A DNA stretch of 5,556 nt from an uncultured Alphaproteobacteria bacterium (GTDB taxonomy: Bacteria > Pseudomonadota > Alphaproteobacteria > Rickettsiales > UBA1997), in assembly GCA_903837365.1 (NCBI GenBank), contig CAILUF010000108.1, positions 1 to 5,556 on the forward strand, read 5' to 3'. Under the pieces are notes generated by a model, which did no database searches, was not told where the DNA came from, and worked only from the letters and a program-made list of their open reading frames with translations. The position numbers and the translations under genes were made by a program. This document shows positions 1-5,556 of this stretch, piece after piece (position 1 is the stretch's first letter; every line of letters begins with the position of its first letter).

Positions 1-29
1 CTATAATTATTTAAAGTTATTTTTTTAAA

Positions 30-47
30 TTTCAAAATTTTTTGAAA
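30..47. repeat. Inverted repeat downstream of folD
   Basis: TTTCAAAA at 30-37 and TTTTGAAA at 40-47 are exact reverse complements around a TT centre. It lies 46 bases beyond the folD stop in a stretch (1-92) that carries no open frame on either strand. It may help end the folD transcript together with the hairpin at 71-94, but the stem has one G-C pair and such words are frequent in this composition. Confidence 0.3.
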
Positions 48-70
48 AATTATTAATTCATTAAATCAAC

Positions 71-94
71 AAATTTTTCTATTAGAAGAAATTT
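71..94 (-). terminator. AT-rich hairpin at the folD stop codon, possible weak terminator
   Basis: Bases 71-80 (AAATTTTTCT) pair with 84-94 (AGAAGAAATTT) with one bulged G and a 3-base loop, overlapping the folD stop codon at 93-95. Only one G-C pair is present, and the downstream minus-strand sequence is mixed A/T rather than a T-run. The placement at the end of the four-gene cluster is the only support beyond the pairing itself. Confidence 0.25.
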
Positions 95-974
95 ATGCAA
101 TCATTTGCAAACAGCAATCAATTGTGTTTTTAAGTAAATAGCTAATAGTCATAGGACCAACGCCACCCGGAACTGGAGTAATTGATCCAGCAACTTTTTT
201 TACCGCCTCAAAATCGACATCACCTACTAAACGATTTACGCCATCAATACTGATTCTGTTGATACCAACATCGATAATCGTAGCATGTTTTTTAACCATT
301 GATGCAGTAATTAAATTTGGACTTCCAGCAGCAACGATAATCGCATCAGCATTTTGGCATTCAGCGGATAAGTCCTTAGTACTGCGATTGGCAATGCTAA
401 CTGTACAATTTTCAAGCATTAACAATTTTGCAAGTGGACTTCCAACAATGTTTGAAGAACCAATCACTAAAGTTTTTAATCCTGATAAATCCTCCCCATG
501 AACTTCCTTAAGCAAATGCAAGCAAGCAAGCGGAGTGCATGGAACAATAGCCTTGTTTTTGCCTTCAATTTCACCGATTGATAATTTTCCAGCGTTGATA
601 ACGTGGAAGCCATCAACATCTTTACGAAAATCAATGGCGTGAATTATTTTTTTACTGTCAATATGACGCGGTAAAGGCAATTGTACCAATATTCCATGGA
701 CTTTTTTATCAGCGTTTAATTCGTTGATTTTGGTAATTAAATCATTTTCAGAAATATCGCTAGCCAGTTTAAATTGGATCGAATTCATCCCAACTGCGTG
801 AGCTGATTTTTCCTTGTTACTAACATAAATTTCGCTAGCTGGATCATTACCAACAAGGATCACCGCAAGCGTTGGGGTGATATGGTAATTTTTTTTAATA
901 TCGTTTACCTGAGATGCTATTTTGCTTCGCATTTCATGGGCGATTTTTTTGCCATCAATAATTTTTGCAGTCAT
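93..974 (-). CDS. folD: Bifunctional methylene-THF dehydrogenase / methenyl-THF cyclohydrolase FolD
   Basis: FolD oxidises 5,10-methylene-THF to methenyl-THF with NAD(P)+ and hydrolyses that to 10-formyl-THF in the cytoplasm, feeding purine synthesis and initiator-tRNA formylation. The 293 residues match the family's usual length of about 285-300. Seen directly: the catalytic YVxxK motif (Tyr50, Lys54), GILVQLPLP with Gln98, KDVDGFH with Asp121, PCTP at 145-148, the nucleotide-binding loop IGSSNIVGSP near 171-180, and the signature PGGVGPMT at 269-276. All catalytic residues known from E. coli FolD are present, so the enzyme should be active. The ATG start gives the canonical N-terminus (MTAKIIDGK), but no Shine-Dalgarno sequence precedes it, only A/T runs. 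It is the last gene of the four-gene minus-strand cluster, 58 bases after the ABC ATPase stop. That gap shows no convincing promoter, so read-through from upstream is likely. Confidence 0.97.
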   Translation of the reverse strand: MTAKIIDGKKIAHEMRSKIASQVNDIKKNYHITPTLAVILVGNDPASEIYVSNKEKSAHAVGMNSIQFKLASDISENDLITKINELNADKKVHGILVQLPLPRHIDSKKIIHAIDFRKDVDGFHVINAGKLSIGEIEGKNKAIVPCTPLACLHLLKEVHGEDLSGLKTLVIGSSNIVGSPLAKLLMLENCTVSIANRSTKDLSAECQNADAIIVAAGSPNLITASMVKKHATIIDVGINRISIDGVNRLVGDVDFEAVKKVAGSITPVPGGVGPMTISYLLKNTIDCCLQMIA

Positions 975-1032
975 TAATATTTTTTTTATATTTGAAAAAT
1001 TTTTTTTATTTTCACTGTTTAAAAAATCTAAA

Positions 1033-1764
1033 TCAAGCTAAAATTTCAGCAAGAAATGCTTGATCAAGATCATTTTTTTTATGCTTATCTTTAAAGTCTT
1101 TAGGAGTACCAGTGAAGCGAATTTTGGCATCATGAAGCACGGCAATTTGATCACAAATTTCATCCATGTCAGCCAAAATATGTGAACTAAAAAAAATTGT
1201 TTTTTTAAGTTTTTTATAATTTATTAATTCTTTTTTTAAAGCAATTCTTGCCTTTGGATCAAGTCCTGACATGGGCTCATCTAAAATTATTAAATCGGCA
1301 TTGGATAAAAAAGTAGCAAGCAATCCTAATTTTTGCATCATTCCTTTAGAGTATTTAGATATTTTTTGATCTAGAGCCTGGGGATCCAAATCAAGATTAT
1401 GACAAATTGTCTTAAGATTTTGTTTAGAAAATTTATTTGAATTATTAGATTGGTTATTCTTATAAAATCCCAAGGCAAATTCCAAAAATTCTAAACCTGT
1501 TTGATGTATTGCTGGTTGAAATTTTTCAGGTAAATAACATATTTTTTGGCGAGATTTTGGCAATATTTTTGATACTCCAAAAATTTTAACTTCACCATCA
1601 TCTTGGTCTAACAAATCAAGAATAATTTTTATCAATGTAGTTTTCCCCTGCCCATTCAAGCCAATAAATCCAAAGATCTCGCCATTATTAACAGTAAAAT
1701 TAATATCGTCCAAAACTGTTTTGTTAAAAGTTTTTGAGATTTGTGAAATATTAAGAGGAATCAT
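1033..1764 (-). CDS. ABC transporter ATP-binding protein (CcmA/NatA-like, ABC-2 exporter type)
   Basis: This is a single nucleotide-binding domain of 243 residues that would drive an ABC-type membrane transporter by ATP hydrolysis at the cytoplasmic face. Seen directly: Walker A GLNGQGKTT at 35-43, a YLPE segment at 77-80 with Glu where many ABC ATPases have the Q-loop Gln, signature YSKGMMQKL at 138-146, Walker B LIILDE at 158-163 with catalytic Glu163, D-loop SGLD at 166-169, and H-loop His195 in SSHIL. The YLPE and YSKGM forms are typical of the NatA/CcmA/EcsA-like group that pairs with ABC-2 permeases; that is family knowledge, and the substrate cannot be read from the ATPase. No membrane partner is encoded in the window. 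It sits 26 bases after aroQ and 58 before folD and is probably cotranscribed with them. The ATG start has no Shine-Dalgarno. The stop is TGA. Confidence 0.93.
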   Translation of the reverse strand: MIPLNISQISKTFNKTVLDDINFTVNNGEIFGFIGLNGQGKTTLIKIILDLLDQDDGEVKIFGVSKILPKSRQKICYLPEKFQPAIHQTGLEFLEFALGFYKNNQSNNSNKFSKQNLKTICHNLDLDPQALDQKISKYSKGMMQKLGLLATFLSNADLIILDEPMSGLDPKARIALKKELINYKKLKKTIFFSSHILADMDEICDQIAVLHDAKIRFTGTPKDFKDKHKKNDLDQAFLAEILA

Positions 1765-1790
1765 TATTAAGCAATATATTTAGTTTATAA

Positions 1791-2240
1791 CTATTGACTT
1801 TGTTTACTTTCTATTAACTTGGGAATTGCCAGTAATGCCATCTGATATCCAGCGACACCAAGGCCTGATATTACTGCATCAACTACACTACTCAAAAATG
1901 AATGATGACGAAAATCTTCGCGTTTAAAAATATTAGAAATATGCAATTCAATTTTTGCGCCATTGAAAATTTCAAGAGCGTCATGAATTGCCACGGATGT
2001 ATGTGTATACCCACCAGCATTGATAATTATTCCATCAAAAACATCAACTGCATTTTGGATTAAATCAATAATCTCTCCTTCATTATTAGTTTGTTCAAAC
2101 GTCAATTCAACATCGATTTCACTAGCTAGCAATTGACATTGATGCTCAATTTTTTGTAGACTACTATTGCCATAAATTTTAGAATTACGCAAATGTAATA
2201 AATTTAAGTTTGGACCGTTAATTATTAAAATTTTTTTCAT
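1791..2240 (-). CDS. aroQ: 3-dehydroquinate dehydratase, type II (AroQ)
   Basis: AroQ dehydrates 3-dehydroquinate to 3-dehydroshikimate, the third step of the shikimate pathway, normally as a cytoplasmic dodecamer. The 149 residues are the usual type II length. Seen directly: NGPNLNLL at 8-15, Arg18 and catalytic Tyr23 in the lid loop, Asn74 in INAGGYTH with His80, Glu98 and His100 in ELHISN, and Arg107 and Arg111 in KREDFRHHS. Every catalytic and substrate-binding position known in the family is kept. The lid loop is unusual: LHLRNSKIYG replaces the common LGxREPxxYG form, and Phe105 stands where SNIH normally has His. The start lies 15 bases after the pssA stop and has no Shine-Dalgarno sequence, so the gene is probably in the same transcript, possibly with translational coupling. 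The stop is TAG. Tkt, encoded divergently nearby, makes erythrose 4-phosphate, a precursor of this pathway. Confidence 0.96.
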   Translation of the reverse strand: MKKILIINGPNLNLLHLRNSKIYGNSSLQKIEHQCQLLASEIDVELTFEQTNNEGEIIDLIQNAVDVFDGIIINAGGYTHTSVAIHDALEIFNGAKIELHISNIFKREDFRHHSFLSSVVDAVISGLGVAGYQMALLAIPKLIESKQSQ

Positions 2241-2255
2241 AATTTTTAATGTTGG

Positions 2256-3092
2256 TTATTGATTATTTTCGTTGGCGCGATCAGCAATTTCAATTTTGAT
2301 ATAATAAAAAATTGTAATCGGAATTGAGAAAGCGTAAGTGATGCCGATAATTGCTAAAGTAAGCCATGGCTTAACAATTAGGCCAATAATTATCGAGGCA
2401 AGTATCATCAAAGTAACATAAGCAAATTCATTACGAATGGGAATTTTTTTTATCGAAATTGTTGGAACACGACTCGCTAAAAAAACTGCCAAAACTGAAA
2501 CGTAAGTTATAACGAATAATGGATTAGTATAAAAACCCTCGCCAAATTCAAAATATAAAACCAAAGGAAGCAATGCCAATGCAGCTCCAACTGGTGCTGG
2601 AATTCCTTTAAAAAAATATTTTTCAAGAATTGGGTTTATAGTTTTACTATTTAAATCAACGTTAAATCTTGCTAGACGAATAACCATGCAAATCGCAAAA
2701 AATAAAACCATTGCCCAGTCAAAACCTTTTACGTCCTGATAAGTATTAACCCAAAAATATACCACAAATCCCGGAACAACTCCAAAATTCACAAAGTCAA
2801 TTAACGAGTCTAATTGCGCTCCAAACTCACTTGAAGTATTTAAAAAACGAGCCAATCTACCATCAATTCCATCCATAAATCCTGCCACTAGCAGTAAAAT
2901 TGTTGCGTAGATAAAATCTCCAGATATTGCAAAGCGAATAGCGGTGAGAGTTAAACACAAACTTGAAATTGTTATCAAATTTGGCAATAAAGAAAACAGT
3001 GTTCTGGTATGTCTTTCCTTCTTTAAGGTATTATTTTTTGTCATATTTTTTGCCATAGTTTTTTCCATAGTTTTTTCCATAGTTTTTGCCAA
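2256..3092 (-). CDS. pssA: CDP-diacylglycerol--serine O-phosphatidyltransferase (PssA)
   Basis: PssA is an integral membrane enzyme that joins CDP-diacylglycerol and L-serine to give phosphatidylserine, the precursor of phosphatidylethanolamine. The CDP-alcohol phosphotransferase motif DxxDGxxARx8GxxxDxxxD is complete: Asp74, Asp77, Gly78, Ala81, Arg82, Gly91, Asp95 and Asp99. RLARFNV (139-145) and FKGIPAPVGA (161-170) are typical of the type II enzyme of alphaproteobacteria. Hydrophobic segments lie near 33-56, 60-73, 104-117, 126-138, 168-181, 190-206, 224-240 and 243-265. The start is uncertain. The longest form begins with TTG at 3092, followed by in-frame ATGs at 3080, 3068, 3056 and 3044, all inside a 12-base tandem repeat that encodes MxK(T/N) units. 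Relatives generally have a short leader before the LLPNLIT segment, so ATG 3044 (262 residues) or 3056 may be the real start. It is the first gene of the minus-strand cluster and divergent from tkt. Confidence 0.95.
   Translation of the reverse strand: MAKTMEKTMEKTMAKNMTKNNTLKKERHTRTLFSLLPNLITISSLCLTLTAIRFAISGDFIYATILLLVAGFMDGIDGRLARFLNTSSEFGAQLDSLIDFVNFGVVPGFVVYFWVNTYQDVKGFDWAMVLFFAICMVIRLARFNVDLNSKTINPILEKYFFKGIPAPVGAALALLPLVLYFEFGEGFYTNPLFVITYVSVLAVFLASRVPTISIKKIPIRNEFAYVTLMILASIIIGLIVKPWLTLAIIGITYAFSIPITIFYYIKIEIADRANENNQ
3033..3092 (-). repeat. 12-base tandem repeat at the pssA 5' end (five units)
   Basis: Read on the minus strand, five consecutive 12-base units each start with ATG (TTG in the first) and continue with a near-identical A-rich block such as GGAAAAAACT. 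Units two and three are identical; the others differ by one to three bases. They encode MAKT, MEKT, MEKT, MAKN and MTKN in frame with pssA. A degraded further copy (TTGCAAAACTA) precedes the array near 3094-3103. Because 12 is a multiple of three, gain or loss of units would not shift the frame. The ATG...GGAA pattern places a weak GGA element about 8 bases before the starts at 3068 and 3056, the only Shine-Dalgarno-like sequence near any start in this window. Confidence 0.85.
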
Positions 3093-3158
3093 TAGTTTTG
3101 CAATTTTTTTAGTTAAATTTTTTTAATTATGTTTACTGAATTTTTTGTACTGGATTTT

Positions 3159-3187
3159 TTGCTATGTTTTTTTATAAAAACTATAAT
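3159..3187 (+). promoter_or_regulatory. Predicted sigma70-type promoter for tkt
   Basis: A perfect -10 hexamer TATAAT lies at 3182-3187, and TTGCTA at 3159-3164 matches the -35 consensus TTGACA at four of six positions, including TTG. The spacer is exactly 17 bases. Transcription would start near 3194, giving tkt a leader of about 106 bases, which contains the inverted repeat and palindrome listed separately. TATAAT-like words are common in such AT-rich DNA, so the spacing and position between divergent genes carry most of the weight. No comparably good promoter for pssA is visible on the other strand. The best candidate there is a lone CATAAT (forward 3126-3131) without a recognisable -35. 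Confidence 0.5.
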
Positions 3188-3197
3188 TTAAAAAATA

Positions 3198-3242
3198 GCT
3201 TTAAAAAAAATTTTAAGAAATCTTTGCAATATTTTTTAAAGC
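3198..3242 (+). repeat. 11-base inverted repeat in the tkt leader
   Basis: GCTTTAAAAAA at 3198-3208 and TTTTTTAAAGC at 3232-3242 are exact reverse complements separated by 23 bases. Three more pairs (3210-3212 with 3228-3230) can form after one mismatch. It begins a few bases after the predicted tkt transcription start and is followed by U-rich RNA (GTTTTAGTTTTATTT), so it could fold as a leader stem or act as a weak attenuator. The stem is almost all A/U, so chance is a serious alternative. Confidence 0.3.
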
Positions 3243-3249
3243 GTTTTAG

Positions 3250-3269
3250 TTTTATTTGCCCAAATAAAA
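3250..3269. promoter_or_regulatory. 20-base palindrome upstream of tkt, candidate operator
   Basis: TTTTATTTG at 3250-3258 and CAAATAAAA at 3261-3269 are perfect 9-base reverse complements with a 2-base CC centre. The site ends 31 bases before the tkt ATG and lies downstream of the predicted promoter. The symmetry around a short centre is the shape expected of a site bound by a dimeric regulator. As RNA it could also form an 8-pair A/U stem with a GCCC loop. No regulator is identifiable in the window, so function is inferred from symmetry alone. Confidence 0.35.
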
Positions 3270-3300
3270 ATGCAACCTTTAACTTTTTAATTTTTTTCTA

Positions 3301-5274
3301 ATGTCCAAAAAATCTCTTGCCAATTGTTTGCGTTTTTTAGCTATAGACGCAGTCCAAAACGCTAATTCAGGTCATCCAGGAATGCCGATGGGCATGGCTG
3401 ATTTTGCAACAATTTTATTTTGTGAATTTCTAAAATTTAATCCCAAAGATCCTCAATGGTTAAATCGCGATCGCTTTATTTTGTCAGCAGGACATGGCTC
3501 AATGCTTTTATATTCTTTACTTTATCTCACTGGTTACGAAGACATTTCGCTTGATGATATAAAAAATTTTCGTCAACTCCACAGCAAATGCGCAGGTCAT
3601 CCTGAATATGGCGAGTTAGCTGGAATTGAAACTACCACTGGTCCACTTGGACAGGGACTTGCCAATGCTGTAGGAATGGCAATTTCAGCAAAAATGTTGC
3701 AAGCAAGATTTTCAAATGAAATGTTTGATCATAAAATTTATGCACTAGTTGGCGATGGTTGTTTAATGGAAGGAATTGCTCAAGAATCTCTATCGCTGGC
3801 TGGACATCTTCAACTCAATAATCTCGTGGTAATTTGGGATAATAATTCAATTTCAATTGATGGTAATACTAAAATTACTACTTCCGAAAATATGAAATTG
3901 CGCTTTGAAGCTCTAGGCTTTAGCGTTATTAGTATTGATGGTCACGATCACGATCAAATTCGCGATGCCTTAAGCGTTGCGCAAAATTCTCCACAACCTT
4001 TTTTAATTGATTGCAAAACAATAATTGGCTTCGGATCACCAAATAAAGCAGGAAGCGAAAAATGCCATGGCTCCCCTCTTGGAGCTGAAGAAATCGTAAA
4101 GACTCGTCAACAATTAAACTGGAATTTTCAACCATTTGAAATTCCAAGTGAAATCCTTTTAGAATTTCGTCAAGCTCATTTAAGATGCCAAGATGATTAC
4201 CAAAAATTTGACAAAAATTTTACCAAATTATCAGCGCAACAAAAGGAAAATCTTGAAGTAATTATTCATAAAAAATTTAGTGCTGATTTTAATCTTAAAA
4301 TTAAAAACCTCTATAACAGCATAATTGACAAGAAAGCCAATCAAGCAACACGCAAATCATCGCTTGATGTTTTAGAATTTTTAACTGGCGAAATTACCGG
4401 ATTAATTGGAGGATCTGCCGATCTTACCGAATCGGTATTAACAAAAACAGTCAATACTAAAGTAATTTCTAAAAATGATTTTTCGGGTCGTTATATTCAT
4501 TACGGAGTTCGCGAACATGCAATGTCTGCAATCATGAATGGACTTGCACTACATGGCAATTTTATCCCATATGGTGGAACTTTTTTAGTTTTTAGCGATT
4601 ATCTCAAACCTGCAATTCGCCTTTCAGCGTTAATGCGTAAACAGGTTTTTTATATTTTTACTCACGATTCAATTGGACTTGGCGAGGATGGTCCAACCCA
4701 TCAACCAATTGAACATTTGGCAATGCTTCGTTCAATTCCAAATCTTCATGTTTTTAGACCTTGTGACAGTGAAGAAACTTTAGCATGTTATGAATTAGGC
4801 TTACAAAAACATAATTCGCCATCAGCCTTTATTTTTAGTCGACAAGTTTTGAATTTTGTTGAAAAGGATAATAGAAGTTACCATCGCGGAGCATATATTA
4901 TTAAAGCTGAAAATACTCAGCAAAAACTTGATGCAGTTATAATTGCCACAGGTTCAGAAGTGCAAATTGCAATTAATGCAATGGAAAAATTACAAACTAA
5001 AAATATCAATTGTCGAGTAATTTCAATGCCCTGTTGTTCAATTTTTTTAGAACAGGATTTGCAATATCAGCAACAAGTTTTAGGTGATAAAAATATATTG
5101 CGCGTTGGAGTTGAAGCTGGAATTCGTCAAGGCTTGGAGCGCTTCATTAACGACGGAATATTCATTGGCATGAACAGCTTTGGCGCATCCGGTAAAGCTG
5201 AGGATTTGTTTAAATTTTTTAAAATTACCGATGATGAAATTGTTGAAAAGGTAATACAAAATTTAAAAAAATAA
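3301..5274 (+). CDS. tkt: Transketolase
   Basis: Transketolase moves two-carbon ketol units between sugar phosphates in the non-oxidative pentose phosphate pathway, using thiamine diphosphate and a divalent cation. It links glycolysis to ribose 5-phosphate and erythrose 4-phosphate in the cytoplasm. The 657 residues are close to the usual 660-670 and all three domains are present: cofactor pyrophosphate (about 1-315), pyrimidine-binding (about 345-515) and C-terminal (about 525-657). Seen directly: SGHPGMPMG with His25, SAGHGS with His65, His100, the GDG...N cofactor motif with Asp152 and Asn182, His256, Arg351, GGSADLT with Ser378, catalytic Glu405 in GVREHAM, GEDGPTHQP with Asp463 and His467, and FSRQ with Arg514. 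These match the active-site residues of the E. coli enzyme. The ATG start gives the normal N-terminus and has no Shine-Dalgarno. It stands alone on the plus strand, convergent with the znuA-like gene 30 bases downstream. Confidence 0.98.
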   Translation: MSKKSLANCLRFLAIDAVQNANSGHPGMPMGMADFATILFCEFLKFNPKDPQWLNRDRFILSAGHGSMLLYSLLYLTGYEDISLDDIKNFRQLHSKCAGHPEYGELAGIETTTGPLGQGLANAVGMAISAKMLQARFSNEMFDHKIYALVGDGCLMEGIAQESLSLAGHLQLNNLVVIWDNNSISIDGNTKITTSENMKLRFEALGFSVISIDGHDHDQIRDALSVAQNSPQPFLIDCKTIIGFGSPNKAGSEKCHGSPLGAEEIVKTRQQLNWNFQPFEIPSEILLEFRQAHLRCQDDYQKFDKNFTKLSAQQKENLEVIIHKKFSADFNLKIKNLYNSIIDKKANQATRKSSLDVLEFLTGEITGLIGGSADLTESVLTKTVNTKVISKNDFSGRYIHYGVREHAMSAIMNGLALHGNFIPYGGTFLVFSDYLKPAIRLSALMRKQVFYIFTHDSIGLGEDGPTHQPIEHLAMLRSIPNLHVFRPCDSEETLACYELGLQKHNSPSAFIFSRQVLNFVEKDNRSYHRGAYIIKAENTQQKLDAVIIATGSEVQIAINAMEKLQTKNINCRVISMPCCSIFLEQDLQYQQQVLGDKNILRVGVEAGIRQGLERFINDGIFIGMNSFGASGKAEDLFKFFKITDDEIVEKVIQNLKK

Positions 5275-5293
5275 TTGTAATTTATTGATCAAA

Positions 5294-5313
5294 TTAGAAT
5301 TTATTTATTCTAA
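5294..5313. terminator. Weak hairpin between convergent tkt and znuA-like gene
   Basis: TTAGAAT at 5294-5300 and ATTCTAA at 5307-5313 are exact reverse complements with a 6-base loop, lying across the stop codon of the minus-strand gene and 20 bases after the tkt stop. The stem has one G-C pair and no clean T-run follows on either strand, so it falls short of a standard rho-independent terminator. It is listed because the 30-base convergent gap offers nothing better. Confidence 0.25.
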
Positions 5314-5556
5314 ACATTTCTCAATATTATCAACAATATTTAGTAAAATAATTGAATAACCATTAAGGTTTAACTTTTTTTCTTTATTTTTGATATCATC
5401 GTTTAAACCAATAACATCAAGCTTTCGAAAATTTATTTGATAATTCTTTGCTATTTTTAGAGCGCTATTTTTTTCATCATTTATATCGCCAAATAAACAT
5501 TTAATTTTATTATTTTTTACGATCTCATCGAGCGATTTTAATTTTTTAATTTTAAC
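5305..5556 (-). CDS. znuA: Zinc ABC transporter substrate-binding protein, ZnuA-like (C-terminal part only)
   Basis: An open frame enters from the right edge and runs 83 codons to a TAA at 5305-5307. The start and most of the protein lie outside the window. ZnuA-type proteins capture Zn2+ in the periplasm and deliver it to the ZnuBC importer. What is visible fits the end of the second lobe of the cluster A-I binding-protein family: a helix followed by NKIKCLF (fragment residues 16-22, the strand that reads IxCLFxE in relatives), an amphipathic stretch with SALKIAKNY, RKLDVIG at 44-50 where relatives have LDPLG, and the terminal helix GYSIILLNIVDNIEKCL. Asp47 would be the Asp that is a metal ligand in the Mn/Zn members. 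The His ligands and any His-rich loop are not in view. A Mn2+-binding relative is possible. It is convergent with tkt, 30 bases away. Confidence 0.7.
   Translation of the reverse strand, partial: VKIKKLKSLDEIVKNNKIKCLFGDINDEKNSALKIAKNYQINFRKLDVIGLNDDIKNKEKKLNLNGYSIILLNIVDNIEKCLE

Noticed and set aside
2..7. TATAAT on the plus strand at the window edge
   Set aside because: The -35 region is outside the window and no plus-strand gene follows; it is expected by chance in such AT-rich DNA.
259..501. 80-codon open frame on the plus strand
   Set aside because: It lies wholly inside folD on the opposite strand, and folD has every family motif; the frame is a shadow.
1073..1080. Run of eight T inside the ABC ATPase gene, possible slippage site or frameshift
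   Set aside because: The reading frame is intact through it and encodes Lys/Asn as expected for the base composition; similar runs occur throughout the window.
2944..3126. 60-codon plus-strand frame encoding a Phe/Val/Ile-rich peptide
   Set aside because: It is the complement of the pssA N-terminus; its repetitive hydrophobic sequence simply reflects the 12-base repeat read backwards.
3270..3290. Six-codon upstream ORF (MQPLTF) in the tkt leader
   Set aside because: It has no ribosome-binding site and no regulatory codon pattern; a chance ATG is the simpler reading.
3929..4147. 72-codon minus-strand frame
   Set aside because: It is inside tkt, opposite to conserved transketolase sequence, with no family resemblance.
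5285..5292. TTGATCAA palindrome after tkt
   Set aside because: An 8-base palindrome with no flanking symmetry is not notable, and it does not form a terminator.

Overview
This is an AT-rich window (G+C roughly 30 percent by eye) with five complete protein genes and the C-terminal end of a sixth. All of them look like ordinary metabolic, membrane-lipid or transport genes. I see no RNA gene, mobile element or CRISPR array, and no convincing new system. The proteins are lysine-, isoleucine- and asparagine-rich, PssA is of the long alphaproteobacterial type, and Shine-Dalgarno sequences are nearly absent. These traits fit a reduced-genome alphaproteobacterium, perhaps near Rickettsiales or another host-associated lineage. 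That placement is an inference from style, not a phylogenetic result.

Layout: four genes lie head to tail on the minus strand, in transcription order pssA (phosphatidylserine synthase), aroQ (type II 3-dehydroquinate dehydratase), an ABC-transporter ATPase, and folD (methylene-tetrahydrofolate dehydrogenase/cyclohydrolase). The gaps are 15, 26 and 58 bases, so one transcript is likely. A divergent intergenic region of about 210 bases (3093-3300) separates pssA from tkt (transketolase) on the plus strand. It holds a good sigma70-type promoter for tkt, an 11-base inverted repeat and a 20-base palindrome. Downstream of tkt and convergent with it is the 3' end of a minus-strand gene that runs off the window edge. 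Its 83 visible residues match the C-terminus of a ZnuA-like zinc-binding lipoprotein/periplasmic protein.

How the genes relate: tkt supplies erythrose 4-phosphate and pentose phosphates, and erythrose 4-phosphate feeds the shikimate pathway in which AroQ works. FolD interconverts one-carbon folates for purine, thymidylate and formyl-Met-tRNA synthesis. PssA makes the precursor of phosphatidylethanolamine. The ABC ATPase has no permease beside it. Apart from the tkt-aroQ metabolic link, the grouping looks like genome compaction rather than one pathway.

The most unusual details are a 12-base tandem repeat at the pssA 5' end that offers a ladder of in-frame start codons, and the palindromic structures in the tkt leader.
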